From: Thalassospira indica
GTDB taxonomy: Bacteria; Pseudomonadota; Alphaproteobacteria; Rhodospirillales; Thalassospiraceae
Direction: 5' to 3'
Length of the DNA: 64,000 nucleotides
Assembly (NCBI RefSeq): GCF_003403095.1
Contig: NZ_CP031555.1
Location: forward strand, 4,094,001-4,158,000
Notes under the pieces: generated by a model
Databases searched by the model: none
Told to the model about the DNA's origin: nothing
The model's input: the letters and a program-made list of their open reading frames with translations, nothing else
Shown: one piece after another, positions 51,229 to 59,275 of the stretch
Position numbering within the stretch: position 1 is the stretch's first letter
Layout of the letters: every line of letters begins with the position of its first letter
Translations under genes and position numbers: made by a program

Positions 51229-53091
51229 TTGAAGATCGGGGTACTGCATTTGACCTTTGATGCAGATGAACAGTGGATATCCGACCGACCCATGACCCAA
51301 CCGGTCATGCTCCGTAACTGGCAGCAGGTCGTCGAAAAAGTCGACTTCGCCTTCCAGCCCATTGTTAGTCCGCACACCGGTCATGTTTTCGGCTATGAGG
51401 CGCTTTTGCGGCGCTGGGAAGAAGCCGGATTTACATCTATTCAGGCGCTGTTTGATACCGCATGGGATACTGGCAACCTGCACAGTGTCGATATGATGCT
51501 GCGCGCCAAGGCGATTGAGAAATTCGCGCGCTTTCCCGGCGCCAAGCGGCTCAAGCTTTTTTACAATTTCGACAATCGCGTCGTTAAGACCGAGGATTAC
51601 CAACCCGGTCAGACTGCCGCCCTGCTGAGCGAAGCCGGACTTGAACGCGATACCATCTTCCTTGAGATTTCCGAACGCCACGACATCAGCAATGCCGGAT
51701 ACCTCAAAGACATTCTGGTGCGGTACCGCAGTCAGGGCTTCAAAATTGCCATTGATGATTACGGCAGCGGCTTTGCCCAGTTGCGCGCCCTTTATGAATG
51801 CGAACCAGACATCATCAAGATCGACCGGTTCTTTATCGATGGCATCGACCGTGACCGCCGCAAGGAACTGTTTGTCACGCAAATCACGGCGTTCGCCCAC
51901 ATGATTGCGGCACAGGTCGTCGCCGAAGGTGTGGAAACCCGTGAGGAGTTCCTGTGTTGTCGGCGTTTGGGCTGTGATCTAGTGCAGGGTTTCTTTATCG
52001 CGCGACCGTCACTCGATATTCCTGAACAGACCGATATTGTGTCGTCAGCAGCCGACATTGCCGCAGATTCGCGCCGCCAGTCGGATCGCGATGATGATGT
52101 TGTCAGATCCTACCTGCTGGAAACACCGGCCCTGCCGATTGATATCAATCCGGTCGATATCCTGAGTTACTTCCAACAAAATCCGGATATCTCGCTGGTG
52201 CCGGTGGTCGACCATGATGGAAAGCCATTGGGCATTGTCCGGGATTCAGAATTCAAGGCGTTTATCTACACGCCGTTTGGCCGTGAATTGCTGCAAAACC
52301 CGGCCAACCGGGCAAATATCAAACGCTTTTTACGCCGCTGCCCGGTTGCCGATATCCGCACCAGCCTGTCGGAGCTTCTGGAAACCTTTGTCGCGACCGA
52401 AGCGCTGGACGGGGTGATCCTGACGGAAAACGACCAGTATCTGGGGGTTCTGGATCAAAGTGCGCTTTTGCGGGCGGTCAATGAACGAAATACGCTAAAT
52501 GCGCGCGATGAAAACCCGCTGACACGCCTGCCGGGCAATAGTGCGATTTATCGCTATGCCGCCCGTGCCCTGGCGGAGCCGCGCCGACGACGTTTTGCCG
52601 TCTATTTCGATTTCGACAATTTCAAACCGTTCAATGACCAATACGGGTTCCGCCAGGGTGACCGCGCGATCCTGCTTTTCAAGGATATCCTGGGCAAGGT
52701 CCTGAGCCAGAATGACTGGTTTGTTGGCCATATCGGCGGTGATGATTTCTTTGCCTATGTGCAATCGATTGATTTTGAGGATGCGGTCGCGGCTGTCCAA
52801 CGGGTTCAGGCCATGTTTGATGCCCAGATCAAAAGCTTCTATGACCCGGAAACGCGTGAAAGTGGATACCTGACGGGCAAGGGACGCGATGGCCAACCCG
52901 CACGGTTTGATCTAATGAGTGTCAGTGCCGCACTGATCCGGATTCCGGCAGAACGCACCGACATCACCCTTGATCATATTTCGGTCGAAGCGGCGAAACT
53001 CAAGGCGCTAGCAAAGACCAGTCCACGCCGATTCGCGGCGGGTATTTACGACCCGGACAGCAACAACGCCAGCGAACCAAAACTTCTTTGA
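51229..53091 (+). CDS. EAL-CBS-GGDDF cyclic-di-GMP signalling protein
   Basis: A soluble 620-residue protein with an unusual domain order: EAL phosphodiesterase first, then a CBS pair (about 290-420), then a GGDEF-like domain with GGDDF at 503-507. EAL catalytic positions look intact: Glu57 in YEALLRRW, the Asn in FYNFDNR, Glu in FLEISERHD, IDDYGSGFAQL, IKIDRFFI and AEGVET. The GGDDF signature is degenerate and may be a regulatory GTP-binding module. The start is TTG 51229; ATG 51292 is an alternative. CBS domains may couple c-di-GMP breakdown to adenylate status. Confidence 0.9.
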   Translation: MKIGVLHLTFDADEQWISDRPMTQPVMLRNWQQVVEKVDFAFQPIVSPHTGHVFGYEALLRRWEEAGFTSIQALFDTAWDTGNLHSVDMMLRAKAIEKFARFPGAKRLKLFYNFDNRVVKTEDYQPGQTAALLSEAGLERDTIFLEISERHDISNAGYLKDILVRYRSQGFKIAIDDYGSGFAQLRALYECEPDIIKIDRFFIDGIDRDRRKELFVTQITAFAHMIAAQVVAEGVETREEFLCCRRLGCDLVQGFFIARPSLDIPEQTDIVSSAADIAADSRRQSDRDDDVVRSYLLETPALPIDINPVDILSYFQQNPDISLVPVVDHDGKPLGIVRDSEFKAFIYTPFGRELLQNPANRANIKRFLRRCPVADIRTSLSELLETFVATEALDGVILTENDQYLGVLDQSALLRAVNERNTLNARDENPLTRLPGNSAIYRYAARALAEPRRRRFAVYFDFDNFKPFNDQYGFRQGDRAILLFKDILGKVLSQNDWFVGHIGGDDFFAYVQSIDFEDAVAAVQRVQAMFDAQIKSFYDPETRESGYLTGKGRDGQPARFDLMSVSAALIRIPAERTDITLDHISVEAAKLKALAKTSPRRFAAGIYDPDSNNASEPKLL

Positions 53092-53219
53092 TCGCTTTTT
53101 CAAAGACTTGTCATTTTTGTCGCTCTGAAGCGCAAATTAGGGCTTCAAATCCGAGTCACTCTGAGTAATATTCCGGCCGAATTAAAAACACCAATCGGTT
53201 CAAACGAGCAGTTCCGTCA

Positions 53220-53573
53220 ATGGTAAATATCGCGCCTTTTTCTGATCTTTCGCTGTCCAATCCCGTCCGCCAGACCAGCCCCATCGCCCAGCAACGTGGC
53301 GATGAGCAACGTTTTGCCGAGCAAAACCGGATTATCGATGGGACACGCGCCTCTGTCCTGACATCGGATCAGGAGATCGAGCGCGCTGTTCAGTCCTATC
53401 AGCGCGACCGCAATGAACAAAAGCAGTTCCTGAAAGACGGCGAACAGAAAACAATTTCAGACAGCTATGTCGAAAAGATCTCATCACCGACATACAGTGC
53501 ATCTGGCGATCCGTTGAATAATCTGACCGCCGGTGCCGGCGGACGTGGCCAGTATTTCGATATTCTGACCTGA
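53220..53573 (+). CDS. Small hydrophilic protein of unknown function
   Basis: A 117-residue protein, rich in Gln, Ser, Asp and Arg, with no membrane segment or signal peptide. The middle (about residues 25-75) is charged and probably helical; the end GGRGQYFDILT resembles short C-terminal tails of alphaproteobacterial hypothetical proteins. It has a modest ribosome context. It faces the converging GDSL gene with only 15 bp between them. Confidence 0.6.
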   Translation: MVNIAPFSDLSLSNPVRQTSPIAQQRGDEQRFAEQNRIIDGTRASVLTSDQEIERAVQSYQRDRNEQKQFLKDGEQKTISDSYVEKISSPTYSASGDPLNNLTAGAGGRGQYFDILT

Positions 53574-53588
53574 TCGCTTGTCCGCCCC

Positions 53589-54248
53589 TTAGTCGTCTGA
53601 CGCCGAAAGACCGATAGTCTTTTGCACAGCACCCCATTCCCAGATCAAATCTGCCAGCCGGTCATAGCCGAACTTGTCGGGGTGATAGCCATCGCCGCGC
53701 CGTAATGCGCGTTGCCAAGTATCGTCTACAAGCGTCGTGGCAAGCAGATCGAGATAGGGCACATCAAACCCGCGCGCCGTTTCGAGATAAATCTGGTTCA
53801 GGCCTTCGAGGCGCTGGTTGATTTCCTGGCTGGATTTGCTGCCGTTAATCACGGCCTGCGGCCCGACCCAAAGGGTCGGTGCCAATTTGGAAGCCGCCCC
53901 GATAATCTCGGCGGCATTGGTGGCCGACTTTGCCGGGGACACCCGCATGGTGGTTTCCTCGCCCCGGTCTTCGGCGTGGTTGGCGTCATTCACCCCAAAA
54001 CTGAAAATCAGGACCGTCGGGAATTCTTCAACCATGCGAAGGTTGGCTTCATCCTGCCAGCGGGCCTTGAGCCCCTCGGACGTTTCAGCGCGAATACCAA
54101 GGTTATAGATCGTGACGTCACGCCCGGCCTCGTCCAGAAGACGCCGCGCCAAACGCATCGGCCAGCCGCCCTTTTCACCGTCGCGAACACCATGAACCAG
54201 ACTGTCACCAAAACAGCAAATCCGATGTCCAATTGCGCCTGTCGTCAT
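53589..54248 (-). CDS. GDSL/SGNH hydrolase
   Basis: A 219-residue esterase/lipase-like enzyme. Block I is CCFGDSLVHGV (nucleophile Ser), block III FSFGVNDAN, and block V DGYHPDKFGYDRLADLI (Asp and His). No signal peptide is visible, so it is probably cytoplasmic. Its ATG overlaps the CCA-transferase stop by four bases, so the two are co-translated. Substrate unknown. Confidence 0.92.
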   Translation of the reverse strand: MTTGAIGHRICCFGDSLVHGVRDGEKGGWPMRLARRLLDEAGRDVTIYNLGIRAETSEGLKARWQDEANLRMVEEFPTVLIFSFGVNDANHAEDRGEETTMRVSPAKSATNAAEIIGAASKLAPTLWVGPQAVINGSKSSQEINQRLEGLNQIYLETARGFDVPYLDLLATTLVDDTWQRALRRGDGYHPDKFGYDRLADLIWEWGAVQKTIGLSASDD

Positions 54249-55579
54249 TCGTTCTCCTCATCGCCTGCCGTGATCTGGCGGGCAATATAGTCCATCAATT
54301 CATCCCGACCGGGTTGGAAGTCGCGATCGATCCAGTATTCCTCGGCCTGTCTTAAAAGCGCCCCGACACGCGGCCCTGCAGGTGCAAGGCCAGCTTTCAG
54401 AATATCACGGCCTTGTATCGGCAATTTCACCGGTTGCCAGTTTGCTGCGGCCTCAATCAGGGCTTTCCATTCGTCATTTTCTGCGCGTGTGCAACGTGGT
54501 GGCACCGCGGCGCGCGCACTCCACGCCAAGAGCACCGCATCACGAAATGCGGCGGCCCCCATCCGGTAAAGATCGCGGCGCACGATTTCCGGCCGCAATT
54601 TCGGATCAATCAGCGGCGCATGCGCGACCATTTCGGCAAAACGGTCGGTTTCCTCGTTCGACAGTCGCAAATCGCGCGCAAAGCGTTCGGCTGCGGCCAG
54701 ATTGTCTTCGTCATCATCGCTGTTGCGTCTATCGCCCCCCGGCGCAAACAGTGCCGCAAGGCGGCGCAGCGGATCAGGCTGGATCGCCGGATCGGCAAGG
54801 GCGGTGCTATCAAGCCACTGCATGATGCGCAGGCAATCGGTGTGGATCAGTTTGGGCAGAATGGCAGGTAAAATGCCAAAACCGATCATGTCGTTGATCG
54901 TACCAGCAGGACTGCGCGAGCGCAGAAGCTTGAACATCTCGTCGCGAATACGTTCGACCGAAATATCATGAAGACCGTTTACCGCCTTGCGACAGGCTTC
55001 CGCCCCGACGGGATCAATCGGCGGGCGTCCAAACCACGCCTGAAAGCGGAAAAACCGCAAGATGCGCAGGAAATCCTCGGCAATCCGGTTTTCGGCCACC
55101 CCGATGAACCGCACGCGCCCGTCGCGCAAATCGGTTTCGCCATCAAACGGGTCATAGATCGTGCCATCAAGGTCGCAGTAAATGGCGTTGAAGGTAAAAT
55201 CACGGCGCTTGGCATCTTCAAGCCAGCTGTCGGTAAAGGCGACCTCCGCATGGCGGCCATCGGTCAGGACATCGACACGAAGCGTCGTAATTTCATACGC
55301 CCCGGCATCGGTAATTGCCGTGACAGTTCCGTGCTTAAGGCCAGTGGGGATGACCCGGATACCCGCCTTTTCCAGCGCGGCCTGCGTTTCCTCAGGTGCG
55401 AGATCACAGGCGATATCGACATCGACCAGATCACGTTTAAGCAACGCATCGCGCACGACGCCGCCAACAAAGCGCGCACAGCCACCTTGCTGCGCAATGG
55501 CATCAAACACGCGGGCGGTATCATCGGCGACCATGATCCCGTATGGCCGCAATCTGCCGGTTACTTCGAGTGCTGTCAT
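54245..55579 (-). CDS. cca: CCA tRNA nucleotidyltransferase
   Basis: Adds or repairs the 3-prime CCA of tRNAs. The class II polymerase head is visible in RFVGGVVRDALL and DVDIACDLAPEE. The RRDFTFNAIYCDLDGTIYDPF segment and ARG/RFFRFQAWFGR match bacterial Cca/poly(A)-polymerase-family proteins. The start is placed at Met 55579 (MTALEVTG); the frame is open to 55615. tRNA-Leu in this window already encodes CCA, so repair may be the main use for such tRNAs. Confidence 0.92.
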   Translation of the reverse strand: MTALEVTGRLRPYGIMVADDTARVFDAIAQQGGCARFVGGVVRDALLKRDLVDVDIACDLAPEETQAALEKAGIRVIPTGLKHGTVTAITDAGAYEITTLRVDVLTDGRHAEVAFTDSWLEDAKRRDFTFNAIYCDLDGTIYDPFDGETDLRDGRVRFIGVAENRIAEDFLRILRFFRFQAWFGRPPIDPVGAEACRKAVNGLHDISVERIRDEMFKLLRSRSPAGTINDMIGFGILPAILPKLIHTDCLRIMQWLDSTALADPAIQPDPLRRLAALFAPGGDRRNSDDDEDNLAAAERFARDLRLSNEETDRFAEMVAHAPLIDPKLRPEIVRRDLYRMGAAAFRDAVLLAWSARAAVPPRCTRAENDEWKALIEAAANWQPVKLPIQGRDILKAGLAPAGPRVGALLRQAEEYWIDRDFQPGRDELMDYIARQITAGDEENE

Positions 55580-55633
55580 CGTTGCCTTGTTGCCACCTGT
55601 CATAACAAGTGCCACGACGGTGGCTGGGCTGTT

Positions 55634-55921
55634 CTATTCCTTGGGTTCGAAATAGCCCGGCTCGACCACGCCGTCACGCAATACCGGCGCATGATAAATG
55701 GAATCGGGCGGCGCACCAGTCCCAAGTGCAGTGAAAATCAGGATTGCAGCGGTCAGCAACACGCCCAAACCAAACAGCATCAGCCACGGCCCCTTGTTCC
55801 ATGGCGGGATGATGTCATGACCTTCACGGATGGCCTTGGCACGGGCCCATTTCAGCCACAGCCCGTAAATCACAAAGGGCAGGATCAGAGGAAGACCGAT
55901 CTGGATGATTTGTCGCAACAT
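55634..55921 (-). CDS. Small two-helix membrane protein (DUF6111-like)
   Basis: A 95-residue protein with two membrane helices (about 5-25 and 47-67) joined by a charged loop (KWARAKAIREGHD). The hydrophilic tail contains VVEPGYFEPKE. It resembles the alphaproteobacterial DUF6111 family. It lies between the Nudix hydrolase and the CCA transferase on the same strand, probably in one operon. Function unknown. Confidence 0.8.
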   Translation of the reverse strand: MLRQIIQIGLPLILPFVIYGLWLKWARAKAIREGHDIIPPWNKGPWLMLFGLGVLLTAAILIFTALGTGAPPDSIYHAPVLRDGVVEPGYFEPKE

Positions 55922-55944
55922 AAAGCTCTGTCCTAATATTCGGA

Positions 55945-56589
55945 TTAACGGTTAAGCGATGGCGCATTGGCCCGGATGACTTCAGAGAAGTTGACCAGCA
56001 TCCCAGCGGTCGCGCCCCAAATGTAATATTCGCGATACGGAATCGCAAAATACCGCCTGCGGGTGCCCTCGAACGTTACGGTTTGCAGTTTCTGATTTCG
56101 TGGATCAAGAATGAAACTGAGCGGCACTTCAAACACTTCGGCCACTTCGTGGTCATCGGGCTTAAGATCAAATGGCGGTGTAATCAGACCGACAACCGGG
56201 GTCACCTGATAGCCGGTCACGGTGTAATAATCATCAATCCGACCCACCAGATCGATGTGACGGCGGGCAAGACCAATTTCTTCCTCCGTCTCGCGGAGCG
56301 CGGTTTCTTCAAGGGTCGCATCGAATTCTTCCTGCCGCCCGCCGGGAAAACTAATCTGACCTGCATGGTCGCTGAGGTGATCAGTACGCCTTGTCAGGAT
56401 CACATGCAAACCCGCATCGCGTTTGACCAGCGGCACCAGAACGGCTGCCGGACGCGAAATCAGTTCCCCGTCAGCAAATGCCCGTGCGCGCGATTTCGAA
56501 CCCGGAAAGTCCACCGCATGGTCGCCACGGCGCTGCAAAACATCGCCAGCTGGCGCGCGCAAGGCGGCAACGATGTCATCGGGTGTCAT
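55945..56589 (-). CDS. Nudix hydrolase (CoA pyrophosphatase-like)
   Basis: A 214-residue hydrolase with a Nudix box GGRQEEFDATLEETALRET then EEEIGL, and the upstream UPF0035-type segment LTRRTDHLSDHAGQISFPGG typical of NudL/CoA pyrophosphatases. It likely cleaves the diphosphate bond of CoA derivatives or similar molecules. The start overlaps the DUF1285 stop by four bases. Confidence 0.92.
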   Translation of the reverse strand: MTPDDIVAALRAPAGDVLQRRGDHAVDFPGSKSRARAFADGELISRPAAVLVPLVKRDAGLHVILTRRTDHLSDHAGQISFPGGRQEEFDATLEETALRETEEEIGLARRHIDLVGRIDDYYTVTGYQVTPVVGLITPPFDLKPDDHEVAEVFEVPLSFILDPRNQKLQTVTFEGTRRRYFAIPYREYYIWGATAGMLVNFSEVIRANAPSLNR

Positions 56590-57167
56590 TCCGTGGCCTC
56601 CATCCGACCGATCTCAAAAAACTTCCCATGACTGTAAACACCGATACGTATCATGTTGTGGTCAGGGTCACTAATTTCTTCGGCCAATTCGACCAATTGA
56701 TAGAACACCGCCCGGTTCAGGCGCGCTTCAAGGCCGCGCTCCAACCCGACATAAGGCGATGGTTCATCGGTTTCGGGGTCGTGTTCGACGCGCAGGGGAT
56801 GATCATCATCAAGTTCCACCCACTGGTCGATATTGGTCCGAAAACGGATGTTCTGATCTTTGCCTTCGCCTTCGTTTTGCATTTCAACTGCGATAAAGGC
56901 GACGTCCTCGACCTCGATCCGGGCCATCTCGGCCGGGGTCACCAACCAGTGCCCGCCTTCCTCATCACGCTGCAACACGGAAGAAAAAAGCTTAACCAGC
57001 TCAATTCGGCCAATCGGACCACCTTGATAGAACCAGGTTCCATCCCGACCTATAGACATAGGGATATCGCCACAGATTTGTGGGTGCCGCCCGGTGTCGG
57101 GCTTCTGCCCGCGCAAGCGCGTCCACAACTTCTCGGCGAGATCGATGGTTTTTTGGTTTTCATTCAT
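56586..57167 (-). CDS. DUF1285-family protein
   Basis: A 193-residue soluble protein. Its segments ISIGRDGTWFYQGGPIGRIELVKLFSSVLQRDE (beginning about residue 36) and HWLVTPAEMARIEVEDVAFIA match DUF1285. It is the first gene of the minus-strand run DUF1285-nudix-DUF6111-cca-GDSL. The function is unknown. It is divergent from the MoxR gene. Confidence 0.88.
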   Translation of the reverse strand: MNENQKTIDLAEKLWTRLRGQKPDTGRHPQICGDIPMSIGRDGTWFYQGGPIGRIELVKLFSSVLQRDEEGGHWLVTPAEMARIEVEDVAFIAVEMQNEGEGKDQNIRFRTNIDQWVELDDDHPLRVEHDPETDEPSPYVGLERGLEARLNRAVFYQLVELAEEISDPDHNMIRIGVYSHGKFFEIGRMEATE

Positions 57168-57280
57168 GCTGTAGAGTTGATCCTGAACCAGACGTTTTCC
57201 CGTTATGCTTATGCGATTTCATCTGCGTTCTCTGGCCTGCCAACGCCTGCACTGCAACATAGGAAGCACAGTCAACCGCC

Positions 57281-58321
57281 ATGACAAACGCGCCACAATT
57301 CCCCGAAGAAATGGGTTTCTCCCAGGAAAGCAGTCTTGAACGCGATGCAGCCCGTCTAGACGAGTGTGTCGCACGGTTGGCCGAAGCCCGCAAAATGATT
57401 TCCAGTATTATATTTGGGCAGAATGATGCCGTAGAGCAAACACTTATCGGCATTTTATCCGGTGGACATGTGCTGATGGTCGGTGCGCCGGGCCTTGGCA
57501 AGTCGCTTCTGGCGCACACGCTGGGCAAGGTTCTTGGCCTGCTTGACAAGCGTGTTCAGTTCACACCCGATCTTATGCCTGCCGATATTCTGGGTTCCGA
57601 AGTTCTTGAAGAAGGGGCGGACGGCAAACGCGCGTTTCGCTTTATCAAGGGACCGGTATTCTGCCAGTTGCTTTTGGCTGATGAAATCAACCGTGCCAGC
57701 CCGCGCACCCAGTCCGCCCTGTTGCAGGCGATGCAGGAACGCGAGGTTTCGGTTGCCGGTTACAGCCACAAACTGCCCGAACCGTTCCATGTTCTGGCGA
57801 CCCAGAACCCGTTGGAGCAGGAAGGCACCTATCCCCTACCCGAAGCACAGCTTGACCGTTTCCTGCTTGAAGTCCGGCTCGGATATCCCGATGCCGATGA
57901 AGAACGCAAGATCGTAACCGAGACCACCGGCCGGTATCCGGCCCGCCCACGACAGGTTCTTCAAACCGATGATCTGGTTGAGGCACAGGACTTTGTCCGC
58001 CGCCTGCCAATGCCGGACCGCGTTCTTGATACCATCATTGCCCTGTGTCGCGAATGCCGCCCGGAAAGCACATCGCTTGCCGATATTCGTGAAAACGTCG
58101 CCTGGGGCCCCGGTACACGTGCGGCACAGGCCTTGTCACTGGCTTGTCGGGCACGCGCGATGCTGTTTGGGCGCTTTGCCCCATCGATCGAGGATATCGA
58201 AGAACTTGCTGTTCCTGTTTTGCGTCATCGTTTTGGCCTGACCTACGGCGCACGCGCCGAAGGCTTTACCGCCAAGGGGCTGATTACCGATGCGCTTGCC
58301 CACCTGCAGGAGAAAAACTAA
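57281..58321 (+). CDS. MoxR-family AAA+ ATPase
   Basis: A 346-residue chaperone-like ATPase. Walker A VGAPGLGKSLL, Walker B LLADEINRASPRTQSALLQAMQE and sensor-1 VLATQNPLEQEGTYPLPEAQ are present. MoxR proteins work with von Willebrand/DUF58 partners to mature or insert cofactors into client proteins. It heads a four-gene cluster with a DUF58 protein and two large membrane proteins. Confidence 0.95.
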   Translation: MTNAPQFPEEMGFSQESSLERDAARLDECVARLAEARKMISSIIFGQNDAVEQTLIGILSGGHVLMVGAPGLGKSLLAHTLGKVLGLLDKRVQFTPDLMPADILGSEVLEEGADGKRAFRFIKGPVFCQLLLADEINRASPRTQSALLQAMQEREVSVAGYSHKLPEPFHVLATQNPLEQEGTYPLPEAQLDRFLLEVRLGYPDADEERKIVTETTGRYPARPRQVLQTDDLVEAQDFVRRLPMPDRVLDTIIALCRECRPESTSLADIRENVAWGPGTRAAQALSLACRARAMLFGRFAPSIEDIEELAVPVLRHRFGLTYGARAEGFTAKGLITDALAHLQEKN

Positions 58322-59275
58322 TTGGTCACCGCCCCCGTGCAGGATCATGTTGCCGCCGCCCGCGCCCTTGCGGCGAAACTGCCACAGCTGATTGATGAGT
58401 CACGCCGAACGGCCGTCAGTCTGCGCAGCGGCCTGCATGGCAATCGCAAGGTCGGACCGGGCAGTGATTTCTGGCAATTCCGCCCCTATGTCCCCGGAGA
58501 TCCAACCAACCAGATTGACTGGCGGCGGTCTGCGCGCAGCGAACATACCTTCATCCGCCAGACAGAATGGCAGGCCAGCCATAATTACTGGATCTGGCCG
58601 GTACTTTCGCCGTCGACCTATTGGGCATCAAGTGACAAGCTGCCGTCAAAGGCCGAACGCACCCTGATCATTTCCGTCGCGTTGGCCGACCTTTTGATCC
58701 GCAACGGCGAAACCGTTGGCACCTTTGATGGCGAACGTACGCGCATCACATCGGCAGAGCATCTTGAAAAACTGGGTCACGCGATGCTGGCAAGTCCGCA
58801 AAGCATCGCAGGCCAGGCGACAAACATTCACCCCGGCCGCAAACATTCGGTGCTGATCCTTGGCGACTTCCTTGAATTTTCGGATCAAAGCGAGCAATCG
58901 GCACGCACGGTACGGCGTTTGGGCCAGTATCAAAATGACGGTGCGCTGGTGCAAATTCTTGATCCTGCGGAAATCGCCCCACCGTTTCAGGGGCGGGTTG
59001 ATCTGTTTGATACCGATGATCAGATGATCTTTCGCAGCGAAAAGTTCGAAGACCTCACGGAGGGCTATAAACTTCGTGCACAGAAATGGCGGGCACTGGT
59101 CCGCGATGCCGCGCGCCAGAATGACTGGCTTTATGACCGCCATGTCACATCCGAAAGTGCCAGCCCGACATTGCTGGCCCTGTATCAGCATCTGAGCGAA
59201 CGGCAAAATCAAAGCGGATCGAACGGGCGCGGTCGTCCTAACCTGCATCGCCATAACACGCAGGAGATGTCATGA
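58322..59275 (+). CDS. DUF58 domain protein
   Basis: A 317-residue protein with the DUF58 signature SGLHGNRKVGPGSDFWQFRPYVPGDPTNQIDWRRSARSE (beginning about residue 36). It starts at TTG 58322, one base after the MoxR stop, with AGGAG eight bases upstream. The C-terminal region resembles a degenerate von Willebrand A fold (HSVLILGDFLEFSD). It acts with MoxR in related operons; the client is unknown. Confidence 0.92.
   Translation: MVTAPVQDHVAAARALAAKLPQLIDESRRTAVSLRSGLHGNRKVGPGSDFWQFRPYVPGDPTNQIDWRRSARSEHTFIRQTEWQASHNYWIWPVLSPSTYWASSDKLPSKAERTLIISVALADLLIRNGETVGTFDGERTRITSAEHLEKLGHAMLASPQSIAGQATNIHPGRKHSVLILGDFLEFSDQSEQSARTVRRLGQYQNDGALVQILDPAEIAPPFQGRVDLFDTDDQMIFRSEKFEDLTEGYKLRAQKWRALVRDAARQNDWLYDRHVTSESASPTLLALYQHLSERQNQSGSNGRGRPNLHRHNTQEMS

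Noticed and set aside
54968..55936. A 322-codon open frame on the plus strand
   Set aside because: Antisense to the CCA transferase and the DUF6111-like gene; no domain and no ribosome site.
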